The notes under the pieces are model-generated. The model was not told the DNA's origin and did no database searches. It was given only the letters and a program-made list of their open reading frames with translations. Source: Campylobacter bilis (GTDB lineage: Bacteria; Campylobacterota; Campylobacteria; Campylobacterales; Campylobacteraceae). From it: a stretch of 64,000 nucleotides of DNA. The stretch is taken from NCBI RefSeq assembly GCF_016806695.1, contig NZ_WUED01000007.1, positions 826 through 64,825 of the forward strand, in the 5' to 3' direction. Made by a program: the position numbers and the translations under genes. Below are positions 8,510 to 16,745 of this stretch, piece after piece. The first letter of the stretch is position 1, and every line of letters starts with the position of its first letter.

Positions 8510-8830
8510 AGAAAAGCATAAAGCTTAAAACCATCCTAGTTTTCACCAAAGCTAGGATTATCATACTTTACTTTGAGCAACACATAAAAATACTAATAAA
8601 ATAAGCAAAGTTTATGGGGAATGCAAGATGAGATTAAATAAGCGCTTTTATGGATGTAAATTAGAGCTTGAGACTCGATACTAAAAGACTTCAAAATCTT
8701 ATAAAGGCTTTATTTGGGTATAAAGCCTGCAAGTGATAAATACACATAAAACTTTAATGATTGTCTAAGGAAAATTGATTAAACTTTGTAAGTGAGATTA
8801 TTTTTGAGTTTTGCTATATAAAGGATGATG

Positions 8831-9274
8831 ATGAAAAAAAGTATTTTGGCTTTTGCTATGCTTGTTTTAGCTAACACTATGATGGCTAAAAATATACAAA
8901 TTTATGAGAGTCCTGGTTGTGGTTGCTGTGAACTTTGGGCTGATTATATGAAAAATAAAGGTTTTGAAGTTAGTATACATAAAACAGATGATTTGATCAA
9001 AATTAAAGAAAAATTAGGGATTAAAGATGGGTATCAAAGCTGTCATACAGGAGTCATTGAAACTTATGTGGTAGAAGGGCATGTGCCTTATAGTGCTGTG
9101 GCTTGGCTGCTTGCAAATAAGCCTAAAGACGTTATAGGAATTGCAGCTCCTGGTATGCCCCAAGGAAGTCCGGGTATGGAACAAGGATATGTGCAAAAAT
9201 ATCCTGTGATTTTAATGAAAAAAGATGGTAATTATGAGCTTTATGGGTATTTTATAGGAGAGAAGAAGCTTTGA
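8831..9274 (+). CDS. Periplasmic DUF411 metal-binding protein
   Basis: A 147-residue secreted protein. The signal peptide (KKSILAFAMLVLANTMMA) is followed by YESPGCGCCELWADYM, the CxCC-type motif of DUF411, then SCHTGVIETYVVEGHVP and PGMPQGSPGME, all diagnostic for the family. DUF411 proteins are found with copper resistance genes, so copper binding in the periplasm is likely but not shown here. Three ATG codons run in tandem (8825, 8828, 8831). AAGG at 8821-8824 favours the third. Confidence 0.85.
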   Translation: MKKSILAFAMLVLANTMMAKNIQIYESPGCGCCELWADYMKNKGFEVSIHKTDDLIKIKEKLGIKDGYQSCHTGVIETYVVEGHVPYSAVAWLLANKPKDVIGIAAPGMPQGSPGMEQGYVQKYPVILMKKDGNYELYGYFIGEKKL

Positions 9275-9344
9275 TATTAGACTAAAGTCTAAATGTTTTT
9301 TGGCTGTTTTAAGAGTTTTTAATAAATATTTCTTTAGCATTTTT

Positions 9345-9373
9345 TGCTATAATTTTTAGCATTTATGTATAAT
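9345..9373 (+). promoter_or_regulatory. nhaA promoter region with two -10 boxes
   Basis: TGCTATAAT at 9345-9353 is a consensus extended -10. A second TATAAT lies at 9368-9373. The first predicts a start near 9360 and a leader of about 37 bases to the nhaA1 ATG. Confidence 0.55.
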
Positions 9374-9396
9374 TTATGTTTTGTTTAGGAGCTAGG

Positions 9397-10545
9397 ATGC
9401 GAATGATAAAGAAGATAGTTTTAAGCGAAACCTTTCCGGGTATTTTGCTAGTATTTTTTACCTTTTTGGCTTTATTATGTAAAAATTCTTTTTTAAGCGT
9501 TATTTATACAGATTTTTTTCACGCTAATTTTACTGTTGGTTTTGATTATTTTCAGATTTCTAAATCTTTAAATTTGTGGATAAATGATGGCTTGATAGCT
9601 ATATTTTTTCTTTGCATAGGGCTTGAGTTAAAATATGAAATTTTACGCGGTCAGCTTAAAAATATAAGAACTGTTTGCTTGCCTATATTTGGTGCATTAG
9701 GCGGGATGATTATGCCTGCTTTGATTTTTGTGATCATTAATCATTCTCATGAATTTGCTATGAAAGGATGGGCTATACCTACGGCTACGGATATTGCTTT
9801 TGCTATAGGTATTTTAATGCTTTTGGGAAATAAAATTCCTACGAGTTTGAAGCTTTTTTTACTTTCTTTGGCTATTTTTGATGATTTGGGCGCTATTGTG
9901 ATTATTGCTTTGTTTTATACTGATCAGCTTTCTGCTTTGGCTATTATTATTTGTTTGTTTTGTGTTTTTGCATTGCTTTTATTAAATTATTATCATGTGA
10001 CGCATCTTTCGCTTTATGTATTAGTGGGTGTTGTGCTGTGGGTGGCCATGCTTAAAAGTGGGGTTCATGCGACTTTAGCTGGAGTGATTATTGCTTTATT
10101 TATCCCGCTTGATACTAAGGATAAAAAGCCTTATTTGCATAAGGTTTTTAAGGATTTAAATCCTTGGGTGGTTTATTTTATTTTGCCTTTATTTGCTTTT
10201 GCTAATGCAGGAATTGATATTAGAGATATGCAGCATGATTTTGTATTTTCTCCTGTGAGTATGGGGATTATATTAGGACTTTTTTTAGGCAAACAATGGG
10301 GTGTTTTTACCTTTTGTTTTATTGCTATCAAACTAAAGTTTGCTAAGCTTCCTGAAAATATAACTTATAAGAAATTTTATGGTATTTGTATTTTAACAGG
10401 CATTGGTTTTACTATGAGTTTGTTCATTGATAGTTTGGCATATAAAAATAGCGATATTTTCGAACATGCTGATAAGCTTGCTATTTTGATTGCTAGTTTT
10501 TTAAGTGCTATTGTAGGTTTTATTTATCTTAAGATTGTTAAATGA
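9397..10545 (+). CDS. nhaA1: Na+/H+ antiporter NhaA, first copy
   Basis: An inner-membrane electrogenic antiporter (sodium out, protons in) for salt and alkaline stress. About 382 residues, many membrane segments, and FDDLGAI, the paired aspartates that bind Na+ in E. coli NhaA, after SLAI. Also [12 protein letters not shown] and [15 protein letters not shown] at 9387-9391 indicates the ATG at 9397 (or 9403) rather than the one at 9376, which lies ahead of the binding site. The stop overlaps the nhaA2 start (ATGA), so the two are translated together. Confidence 0.95.
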   Translation: MRMIKKIVLSETFPGILLVFFTFLALLCKNSFLSVIYTDFFHANFTVGFDYFQISKSLNLWINDGLIAIFFLCIGLELKYEILRGQLKNIRTVCLPIFGALGGMIMPALIFVIINHSHEFAMKGWAIPTATDIAFAIGILMLLGNKIPTSLKLFLLSLAIFDDLGAIVIIALFYTDQLSALAIIICLFCVFALLLLNYYHVTHLSLYVLVGVVLWVAMLKSGVHATLAGVIIALFIPLDTKDKKPYLHKVFKDLNPWVVYFILPLFAFANAGIDIRDMQHDFVFSPVSMGIILGLFLGKQWGVFTFCFIAIKLKFAKLPENITYKKFYGICILTGIGFTMSLFIDSLAYKNSDIFEHADKLAILIASFLSAIVGFIYLKIVK

Positions 10546-11705
10546 GCATGCTATCTAGATTTAAAGCTTTGGTTTTAAATGAAGCTTTTGGCGGGATTTT
10601 GCTTTTGCTTTGCACTTTGCTTGCTTTGCTTGTGCAAAATGGATCTTTTAGCATTTATTATCGTGAGTTTTTGAATTTAAAGGTAGGTTTTAGTATCGGT
10701 AAATTTGAGCTTGTTAAGCCTTTTTTGCTTTGGATTAATGATGGGTTGATATCGGTATTTTTTTTTGTAATAGGACTAGAGCTTAAAAAAGAGTTTTTGC
10801 GCGGGGAGTTTAAAAATCCTAAAAATATTGTTTTGCCTTTTATGGGTGCTTTAGGTGGTATAGTTGTGCCTGCGATTTTGTTTTCTTTGATAAATATCAC
10901 CGATTCTTATGCTTTAAAGGGTTGGGCTATACCTACGGCTACGGATACTGCTTTTGCTTTGGCTGTGTTGATGATGTGTGGGAAACATATTCCTGCTAGT
11001 TTGAAGCTTTTTTTACTTTCTTTAGCTATTTTTGATGATGTGGGTGCGATTTTAATTATTGCTCTTTTTTATACTACAAAATTATCCACAGTGGCTTTAG
11101 TGGTGGCTGGACTTGCTATTTTGAGTATGTTTGTTTTAAATCTTTTAAAAGTATCTAGAAAGTCTTTTTATTTTATTTGTGCGATTGTGCTTTGGATTAG
11201 TGTTTTAAAAAGTGGGGTTCATGCGACTTTAACAGGAATTATCACAGCATTTTTTATACCTATGCAAGGTAAAAATGGAGAAGCGTTTTTAGAAGAAATT
11301 TATGAAAGTTCGAAATTTTGGATAGTTTTTGTTATTTTGCCTTTATTTGCTTTTGCTAATGCAGGGGTGAATTTATCTAATATCGATTTAAAGGCTATTT
11401 TTTCTCCTGTAAGCATGGGTATTTTCCTAGGGCTTTTTTTAGGTAAGCAAATGGGGGTGTTTTTGTTTTCTTATTTGGCAATCCGCTTTAAACTTGCTGC
11501 TTTGCCTCAAGAAGTGCATTTAAAACAGCTTTATGGAGTTTGTATACTTACAGGCATTGGTTTTACTATGAGTTTGTTTATTGATGGTTTGGCTTATGAG
11601 GGGAGCGAGGTGTTTAATTATGCGGATAATTTAGCCATACTTATTGCTTCTTTTTGTTCAGGGATTTGGGGTTTTATTTATCTTAATTTTTTTGCTAGGA
11701 AATAA
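10542..11705 (+). CDS. nhaA2: Na+/H+ antiporter NhaA, second copy
   Basis: A 387-residue paralogue of the preceding gene with the same landmarks: [39 protein letters not shown] with the two sodium-binding aspartates, GVHATL and [11 protein letters not shown]. The two proteins are close in sequence and order of motifs, so they arose by tandem duplication. This pair is characteristic of C. jejuni and relatives. The products may differ in ion or pH response. The sequence does not tell. Confidence 0.95.
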   Translation: MSMLSRFKALVLNEAFGGILLLLCTLLALLVQNGSFSIYYREFLNLKVGFSIGKFELVKPFLLWINDGLISVFFFVIGLELKKEFLRGEFKNPKNIVLPFMGALGGIVVPAILFSLINITDSYALKGWAIPTATDTAFALAVLMMCGKHIPASLKLFLLSLAIFDDVGAILIIALFYTTKLSTVALVVAGLAILSMFVLNLLKVSRKSFYFICAIVLWISVLKSGVHATLTGIITAFFIPMQGKNGEAFLEEIYESSKFWIVFVILPLFAFANAGVNLSNIDLKAIFSPVSMGIFLGLFLGKQMGVFLFSYLAIRFKLAALPQEVHLKQLYGVCILTGIGFTMSLFIDGLAYEGSEVFNYADNLAILIASFCSGIWGFIYLNFFARK

Positions 11706-11710
11706 GTAGT

Positions 11711-12161
11711 TTGATTCAATGTATTTGTTTTGCTGTGCTTGTATTTTTTATAAGTGGGTGTAGTTTTCATGAGAATTTCATACATCCAAATCATACGAGT
11801 CAAGAGGTTAAACTTAGGCTTATTGCTAAGGAGTGGGAGAAAACCCCTTATGTTTTGGGAGGGGTGAGTAAAAGGGTGCTGATTGTTCGACTTTTACCTA
11901 AAATGCTTTAGCGCGGTTAAATATCAACATAGCGCGCACAACTTAAACTCAGTTTCGTTCTGTGAGTATTTCTCGATCAAGGCTAAAAGCAAGGCGATCT
12001 TGTGTTTTTTAAAACCTCTAGAGGACCTTATGGTATGTATGTTGGTATTTGATACTAGTAAAGGAAGGTTTATACATTTATCAACAAAAGGTGGGGTAAG
12101 AGAAGCTAAACTTGATAATGCTTATTGGAGAGTTCGTTATATAGAGGCAAGAAGGTATTAA
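11711..12161 (+). pseudogene. Decayed NlpC/P60-type lipoprotein gene
   Basis: The TTG start gives a lipoprotein signal (VFFISGCSF) and then EWEKTPYVLGGVSKR, the usual lead-in to an NlpC/P60 peptidase. The reading frame then breaks. A shift by one base restores GADCSTFT with the catalytic cysteine, but a TAA follows where Gln is expected. Further shifts restore segments such as LVFFKTSRGPYGMYVG and FIHLSTKGGVREAKLDNAYW, which holds the catalytic histidine. At least two frameshifts and one or more stops make this a pseudogene of a cell-wall endopeptidase. From memory, C. jejuni has an intact gene here (Cj1653c). Confidence 0.85.
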
Positions 12162-12162
12162 T

Positions 12163-12906
12163 ATGAGAGTGGGTGTGTTTGATAGTGGTGTGGGTGGACT
12201 TAGTGTTTTAAAGTCGCTTTATGAGGCGCGGCTTTTTGATGAGCTTATTTATTATGGAGATACTGCTAGGGTACCTTATGGAGTTAAGGATAAAGATACT
12301 ATTATACGCTTTTGTCTTGAGGCTTTGGAGTTTTTTAAGCAATTTAAAATTGATATGTTAATTATCGCGTGTAATAGTGCTAGTGCATATGCTTTGGATG
12401 CTTTAAGGGCGAAGGCAGATTTTTGCGTTTATGGTGTGATTGATGCTGGTGTTAAAGCTACTATAAAGGCTTTAGAGGATAAAAATAAAGAAATTTTAGT
12501 CATTGCTACAAAGGCTACTGTGAATTCTAAAGAATATCAAAAGCGTTTATTTTCTGAGGGCTTTATACGTGTTAATGCTTTAGCTACGGGACTTTTTGTG
12601 CCTATGGTCGAAGAAGGTATTTTTGAAGGCAGTTTGATGCGAAGCGCTATGGAGTATTATTTTAAAGGTATAGCAAGTCCTGATGCTTTAATACTTGCTT
12701 GTACTCATTTTCCTTTATTGAGTCGTTCTTTAAGTGAGTATTTTGGTAATAAAACAAAGTTAATCCACTCAGGAGACGCTATAGTCGAATTTTTAAAGCA
12801 AAAAGAAAGGATAAATTCTAAAAATAATAAGCCACAATTGCATTTTTATGCGTCTAGCGATCTTGATTCTTTAAAAAATACTGCTAGAATGTGGTTAAAT
12901 TTATAA
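12163..12906 (+). CDS. murI: Glutamate racemase
   Basis: MurI makes D-glutamate for peptidoglycan. The 247-residue protein starts GVFDSGVGGLSVL, contains ACNSAS with the first catalytic cysteine (about 70) and ACTHFPLL with the second (about 178), and YYGDTARVPYG. The ATG comes one base after the remnant of the lipoprotein gene and is preceded by AAGG. It is probably co-transcribed with nhaA1-nhaA2 and map. Confidence 0.96.
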   Translation: MRVGVFDSGVGGLSVLKSLYEARLFDELIYYGDTARVPYGVKDKDTIIRFCLEALEFFKQFKIDMLIIACNSASAYALDALRAKADFCVYGVIDAGVKATIKALEDKNKEILVIATKATVNSKEYQKRLFSEGFIRVNALATGLFVPMVEEGIFEGSLMRSAMEYYFKGIASPDALILACTHFPLLSRSLSEYFGNKTKLIHSGDAIVEFLKQKERINSKNNKPQLHFYASSDLDSLKNTARMWLNL

Positions 12907-12915
12907 GGAAATAAA

Positions 12916-13674
12916 ATGATAGAAATAAAAAAACCAGATGAAATAGAAAAATTAAGAATAGCAAATCAAGTCGTTGCAAAGACTTTGGATTTTTTAGAAG
13001 AAGAAATCAAAACAGGAATGAGTTTAAAGCAAATTGATAAAATGGCTGAAGATTATATTTTAAGCCTTGGGGCTAAACCTTCTTTTAAAGGGCTTTATGG
13101 GTTTCCAGGTGCGATTTGTACTTCTTTAAATCAAGTTTGTATTCATGGAATTCCTGATGATAAAATCATCAAGAATGGGGATATTTTAGGCATTGATGTT
13201 GGAAGTGTGGTTGAGGGGTATTATGGAGATGCTGCTAGGACTATTGCTATAGGGGAAATTTCAGCTACAGATGAGGCATTAATCGCTTGTGCTAAGGATG
13301 CTTTGTATTATGCTGTAGATATTATTAAAGAAGGCATGCGTTTTAAAGAGCTTTCGGCTGCTTTAGGAGAATTTATCCATGCTAGGGGCTTTGTGCCGCT
13401 TGAGGGGTATTGTGGGCATGGTATAGGACGCAAACCCCATGGAGAACCTGAGATTTTAAATTATTTGCAAAAGGGTGCAAGTGCAAAAAGCGGGCCAAAG
13501 ATCAAAAATGGAATGGTTTTTTGCATAGAGCCTATGATATGCCAAAAAGAAGGAAGGACAAAGCATTATAATGGCAAATGGGATGCTGGAAGTGTGGATG
13601 GGCTTAATTGTGCGCATTATGAGCATTGTGTGGCCGTGGTAAATGGGCGTGCTGAAATTCTTTCTGCTGTTTAA
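12916..13674 (+). CDS. map: Methionine aminopeptidase, type I
   Basis: Map removes the N-terminal methionine from new proteins. It is 252 residues long. Metal ligands and active-site residues sit in IHGIPDDKI, DILGIDVGSVVEGYYGDAARTI (two Asp ligands), GYCGHGIGRKPHGEPE (His) and GMVFCIEPMI (Glu), in the standard order. AAGGA precedes the ATG 9 bases after murI. Confidence 0.96.
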   Translation: MIEIKKPDEIEKLRIANQVVAKTLDFLEEEIKTGMSLKQIDKMAEDYILSLGAKPSFKGLYGFPGAICTSLNQVCIHGIPDDKIIKNGDILGIDVGSVVEGYYGDAARTIAIGEISATDEALIACAKDALYYAVDIIKEGMRFKELSAALGEFIHARGFVPLEGYCGHGIGRKPHGEPEILNYLQKGASAKSGPKIKNGMVFCIEPMICQKEGRTKHYNGKWDAGSVDGLNCAHYEHCVAVVNGRAEILSAV

Positions 13675-13810
13675 ATAAAAAATATTTTGTTTTTTTAGAT
13701 TTTTATGCTAATAATTATAAGGATATTTTTTAATAATTTAAATTACTAAATAATATTTTAAGTATTTTTACAATAAAATATCATATGTCAAAACTGGATA
13801 TAATTTAATA

Positions 13811-13936
13811 AGTTTTATTAAATTATATTTTTATTTTAGTTTAAAGAGATCTTTTATCGGTCTCATTTGGGTTAGGCTATTCTCTCCCCTTTTTATTGTA
13901 GCCTAGCTCTTTTAAGATTTAGAAAATCTCTTTAAG
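13811..13936 (+). ncRNA. Small RNA of the CJnc190 type (plus strand)
   Basis: TATAAT at 13799-13804, within CTGGATATAAT, predicts a start near 13811. The transcript can form a long hairpin. An outer stem pairs 13841-13855 with 13923-13935 (one bulge). An inner 9-bp stem, GTTAGGCTA (13871-13879) with TAGCCTAGC (13899-13907), closes a 19-base C/U-rich loop containing CTCTCCCC. Known from C. jejuni, as I recall it: the map/Cj1650 intergenic region encodes the antisense pair CJnc180/CJnc190, processed by RNase III, and CJnc190 represses ptmG through a C-rich loop. Location, duplex and loop all match. The 3' end is estimated. Confidence 0.7.
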
Positions 13937-13939
13937 CTA
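13811..13939 (-). ncRNA. Antisense small RNA of the CJnc180 type (minus strand)
   Basis: The minus strand carries TATAAT at 13951-13946 within GTGGATATAAT, nearly identical to the plus-strand promoter, giving a start near 13939. The RNA would be fully complementary to the plus-strand one. Two convergent promoters about 150 bases apart with the same box and no reading frame between them fit the described CJnc180, the cis-encoded antagonist of CJnc190. The 3' end is a guess. Confidence 0.6.
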
Positions 13940-13986
13940 AAATATATTATATCCACTTAAAGAGAATAAATCACTATTTTTTAAAT

Positions 13987-14487
13987 TCATTTTAATAAGT
14001 TTTCAAAATCCTTTGTAGAATTGTAAATCCCAGGGCTATTTAAGACCTCATTATTAGTAATGGCAAGGCCAATTTGTGATAAAATGGCTTTGATTTCTTC
14101 TCTTTTATCTTCTATGTAGGCTAATACGCCTTCATAATCGCTGTTTTTAAGGATTAAAAGAGGATTAGCAATTTGAAATTCAAAAAGTTTTTTACCTACA
14201 TAAACATTAAAAACATTGTCAAAAAGACTTGTGCCCATGAAAGAGCATTGATGTATGAGTTGTGAGATCGTAGCATCAAGAGTTCTTTTTTGGATATCAT
14301 CTAGTTTTTGATCTGTTCTTTCTAATATGCTTTTTTTTAGTTTTTTTAAACTCAGATCAAGTACTTGCAATACTCCGATAAAATCGTTTGTATCTTTGAT
14401 TTGTGAGCACATTTGCTTTGCTTGAAATTCATTCATACTTTGGACTTCGCCTAGGTGTTTTTTAAATATATCTAAATGGCTATTCAT
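13987..14487 (-). CDS. Hypothetical protein of the sigma-54 (flagellar) regulon
   Basis: A 166-residue soluble, largely helical protein without signal peptide, membrane segment or motif I recognise. It has a Lys-rich middle (LSLKKLKKSILERTDQKLDD). Its own sigma-54 promoter lies upstream at 14524-14537. In Campylobacter, RpoN drives middle and late flagellar genes, so a motility-associated or co-expressed role is likely. I recall the homologue Cj1650 being listed in that regulon. Molecular function unknown. GAAAGG precedes the ATG. Confidence 0.75.
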   Translation of the reverse strand: MNSHLDIFKKHLGEVQSMNEFQAKQMCSQIKDTNDFIGVLQVLDLSLKKLKKSILERTDQKLDDIQKRTLDATISQLIHQCSFMGTSLFDNVFNVYVGKKLFEFQIANPLLILKNSDYEGVLAYIEDKREEIKAILSQIGLAITNNEVLNSPGIYNSTKDFENLLK

Positions 14488-14521
14488 TTTTTACCTTTCA
14501 AAAATATTGCTGATTTTAAAA

Positions 14522-14540
14522 AAGCAAAAAGTGTTCCTAA
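14522..14540 (-). promoter_or_regulatory. Sigma-54 (RpoN) promoter
   Basis: The minus strand reads TTAGGAACACTTTTTGCTTT: GG (-24, plus-strand 14536-14537) and GC (-12, 14524-14525) separated by exactly 10 bases, a near-consensus RpoN promoter. Predicted start is near 14512, about 25 bases before the ATG at 14487. The -24 element includes the stop codon of the upstream lipoprotein gene. Confidence 0.85.
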
Positions 14541-15130
14541 ATTTTAGAATTTATCCATGAGACTATATCATTAGTAATCTTATTTATGGCCTTTTCAAAG
14601 GCATTATAAAGAGCATGCATGTCTTGTTTTTTTATATTTTCTTTATGGGTGAAGTTTTTATGGGCTATTATTTGATTGTTTTGAAGATTGATGAGGTTGA
14701 TGCTTAGAGAAATTTTTGCATGATTTTCATCATCAATGATTTGTTCAAAAGAATTGATGGTGCTTTCAAGAGCGTAGTGAGCATTTAATGAACTTGTAGG
14801 CAAGAGCACTGTTGTAAACATTTGGCTTTGTTCTAATTTTGATAAGATTAAAAAAGAATAAAGATTGCTTGGAAGATCGGCCCAAAAATAATGTGCATAT
14901 TTATTGCTAAATCCTTTATAGGTATAAACAATATATCTTGAGTTTAGGTATAAAGGCAGGTCTGGAGTGCGGATTTTAAGAATTTTATGGGTTTTTTTAA
15001 AATCGGTATTTAATAGTGTTTTATTATCTTTGAGCATGATATTTTGAGTTTTATCAACGACTTCGTGTCTAAAAGAACATCCATTAAATATAAAAATAAA
15101 GAGCAAAATACCATATAAATGCTTTTTCAT
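14537..15130 (-). CDS. Lipoprotein of the Mla/Pqi-type ABC transport system (auxiliary component)
   Basis: A 197-residue lipoprotein. The signal peptide ends in a lipobox-like NGCSF (Cys about 18). The rest resembles the ABC-type transport auxiliary lipoproteins (PqiC-like): YIVYTYKGF, WADLPSNLYSFLILSKLEQS, then an ALESTINSFEQ strand. It overlaps mlaD by one base (TAATG), placing it as the last gene of the operon. It is expected at the outer membrane as the partner of the MCE protein. Family assignment is by context and general pattern, so moderate. Confidence 0.75.
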   Translation of the reverse strand: MKKHLYGILLFIFIFNGCSFRHEVVDKTQNIMLKDNKTLLNTDFKKTHKILKIRTPDLPLYLNSRYIVYTYKGFSNKYAHYFWADLPSNLYSFLILSKLEQSQMFTTVLLPTSSLNAHYALESTINSFEQIIDDENHAKISLSINLINLQNNQIIAHKNFTHKENIKKQDMHALYNAFEKAINKITNDIVSWINSKI

Positions 15131-16026
15131 TATTTCTCTCCTGGTCCTAATTTAGGCTTGCTTTCTTTGAAAATCAAATCAGAGGGACTGTTTTGCAAGC
15201 TTTGTATTAAAATATTAGCTTCGATTAAAAATCTTTTAAAGAGTTCTAAATTTTGCATTAAAGATGTTTTTATATCATCATAGCTGTCTAGTTTGGTATC
15301 TGTTTTTTTAATAAGATTATTTAGCATGCTTATGCTTTGTTTGATTTGTACAAGGCTAGAATTGAAATTTTGTGCACTAAGGCTTATGTTTTGAGCCATA
15401 TTTGCTACTTTTAAACTTGCATTTGAAAGATTAAGGCTTAAATTTTTAGAATGATCGTTTAAATTAGCGCTTAATTGAGCTAAATTTTGCAAAAATATTT
15501 CTACATTTTTAAGATTTTTTTCACTTAAGAGTTCTTTTGACTTCGTATCAGCTGTTTTTATCAAAGAAAAAATATACTCGCTTTGTCTATCTATAGTGGC
15601 TAAAAAGCTTTCTTTAAAAGGAATGATGGGGAATTTTGTATGGGTTGCGATTAAATCTTTGCTGTTTTTATTGCCACCTTGAAGTTGGACGAATTTTAAT
15701 CCTGTGATGCCTTGAAGCTGTAAGGTAGCAAAAGTATCTTCTTTTATAGGGGTGTTGTTTTGAACCTTTATGAGTATGTTAACGCCTAGTTCGTCTTGAT
15801 CATAAATGCTTATTTGTTCTACGCTACCCACTTCCACACCTAAAAGCCTTACAGGAGCTTTAAGACTAAGCCCTGCAACAGATTCTTGAGTGTGAATTTC
15901 ATAGTATTTAAAACTCTCTTCTTTAGTATATCCTCCAAGCCAAAGCATGAAGCCAAGACTGGCAAAAAATACTCCAAAAACAAAAATTCCTACCAAAAAA
16001 TAATTTGATCTATTTTCCACTTTCAC
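15130..16026 (-). CDS. mlaD: MCE-domain periplasmic lipid transport protein (MlaD-like)
   Basis: A 298-residue protein with one N-terminal membrane anchor (YFLVGIFVFGVFFASLGFMLWL), an MCE domain (about 38-115: IHTQESVAGLSLKAPVRLLGVEVGSV, LQGITGLKFVQL), then a long helical region (about 150-280, rich in Asn, Leu and Ser). MCE proteins form hexameric shuttles for phospholipids between membranes. It overlaps the ATPase gene by four bases. The long helical tail is more like a tunnel-forming PqiB/YebT or mycobacterial MCE protein than the short E. coli MlaD. Confidence 0.88.
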   Translation of the reverse strand: MKVENRSNYFLVGIFVFGVFFASLGFMLWLGGYTKEESFKYYEIHTQESVAGLSLKAPVRLLGVEVGSVEQISIYDQDELGVNILIKVQNNTPIKEDTFATLQLQGITGLKFVQLQGGNKNSKDLIATHTKFPIIPFKESFLATIDRQSEYIFSLIKTADTKSKELLSEKNLKNVEIFLQNLAQLSANLNDHSKNLSLNLSNASLKVANMAQNISLSAQNFNSSLVQIKQSISMLNNLIKKTDTKLDSYDDIKTSLMQNLELFKRFLIEANILIQSLQNSPSDLIFKESKPKLGPGEK

Positions 16027-16745
16027 TCCATAAATCTTTTAAAAAGTTTTTCATTTTGCACACAGAGTTCTTCATAGGTACCACAAAAAGCTACTTTTTT
16101 ATCTTCTAAAATGATAAAACGATCAAGTAAATTTTTCATACTTTCTTTATCGTGTGTGATTAAAATGATATTTAAATCAAAACTTTTTTTCAATTCTAAA
16201 ACTAAATCGTCAAATTCGCGACTACTATAAGGATCAAGTCCTGAAGTGGGTTCGTCTAAAAATAGTAATTTGCTATCTAAAGCCAAAGCCCTAGCAATGG
16301 CTACTCTTTTTTGCATACCCCCGCTTAGTTGACTAGGAAATTGTTTTAAGACTTCTTCATTTAATCCTACCATTTTGAGTTTCATTAAAACAAGTTCTTC
16401 TATGACATTTTCGTCTAAATGAGTATATTCTTTTAAAGGAATAGCAATATTTTCATAAATACTAAAAAAGCTAAAAAGCGCTGCAAATTGAAAAACCACG
16501 CCCCATTTTTTACGCAAGGCTAAAGCGTCTTTTTCATGGATATTTTTAAGTTTATAGCCTAAGATTTCATATTCTCCCTCATCAAAATGTTCTAGCATGA
16601 GCATTTGTTTTAAAAGCACGGATTTCCCGCTTCCACTTCCGCCTAAAATCCCAAAAATTTCATTGTTTTTAACTTCAAAACTAACGCCGTTGTGGATGAG
16701 TTTTTCTCCGAATTTGGTGATGATGTTTTGTGCTTTTATAATCAT
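16023..16745 (-). CDS. mlaF: ABC transporter ATPase of Mla type (MlaF-like, IamA)
   Basis: A 240-residue cytosolic ATPase with Walker A GGSGSGKS (about 34-41), signature LSGGMQKR (about 143-150), Walker B LLFLDEPTSGLD and switch His in ITHD. Order permease-ATPase-MCE-lipoprotein identifies a phospholipid transport system. In C. jejuni this gene is known as iamA, the invasion-associated marker. Start directly follows the permease stop (TAAATG). Confidence 0.92.
   Translation of the reverse strand: MIIKAQNIITKFGEKLIHNGVSFEVKNNEIFGILGGSGSGKSVLLKQMLMLEHFDEGEYEILGYKLKNIHEKDALALRKKWGVVFQFAALFSFFSIYENIAIPLKEYTHLDENVIEELVLMKLKMVGLNEEVLKQFPSQLSGGMQKRVAIARALALDSKLLFLDEPTSGLDPYSSREFDDLVLELKKSFDLNIILITHDKESMKNLLDRFIILEDKKVAFCGTYEELCVQNEKLFKRFME

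Larger units (their letters stand above)
7971..8830. other. Gene-poor, apparently decayed region after the tRNA array
   Basis: About 850 bases without a normal gene. Short open stretches end quickly: about 30 codons near 8264-8360, 18 codons from the ATG at 8629. From memory, C. jejuni carries a small ATP-dependent DNA ligase gene (Cj1669c) between cgpA and the DUF411 gene. I see no recognisable ligase motif here. The stretch contains a 22-codon reading frame (8441-8509), two small hairpins before it and one after it (about 8533-8558, stem ATCCTAG/CTAGGAT extended by A-T pairs). Confidence 0.6.
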
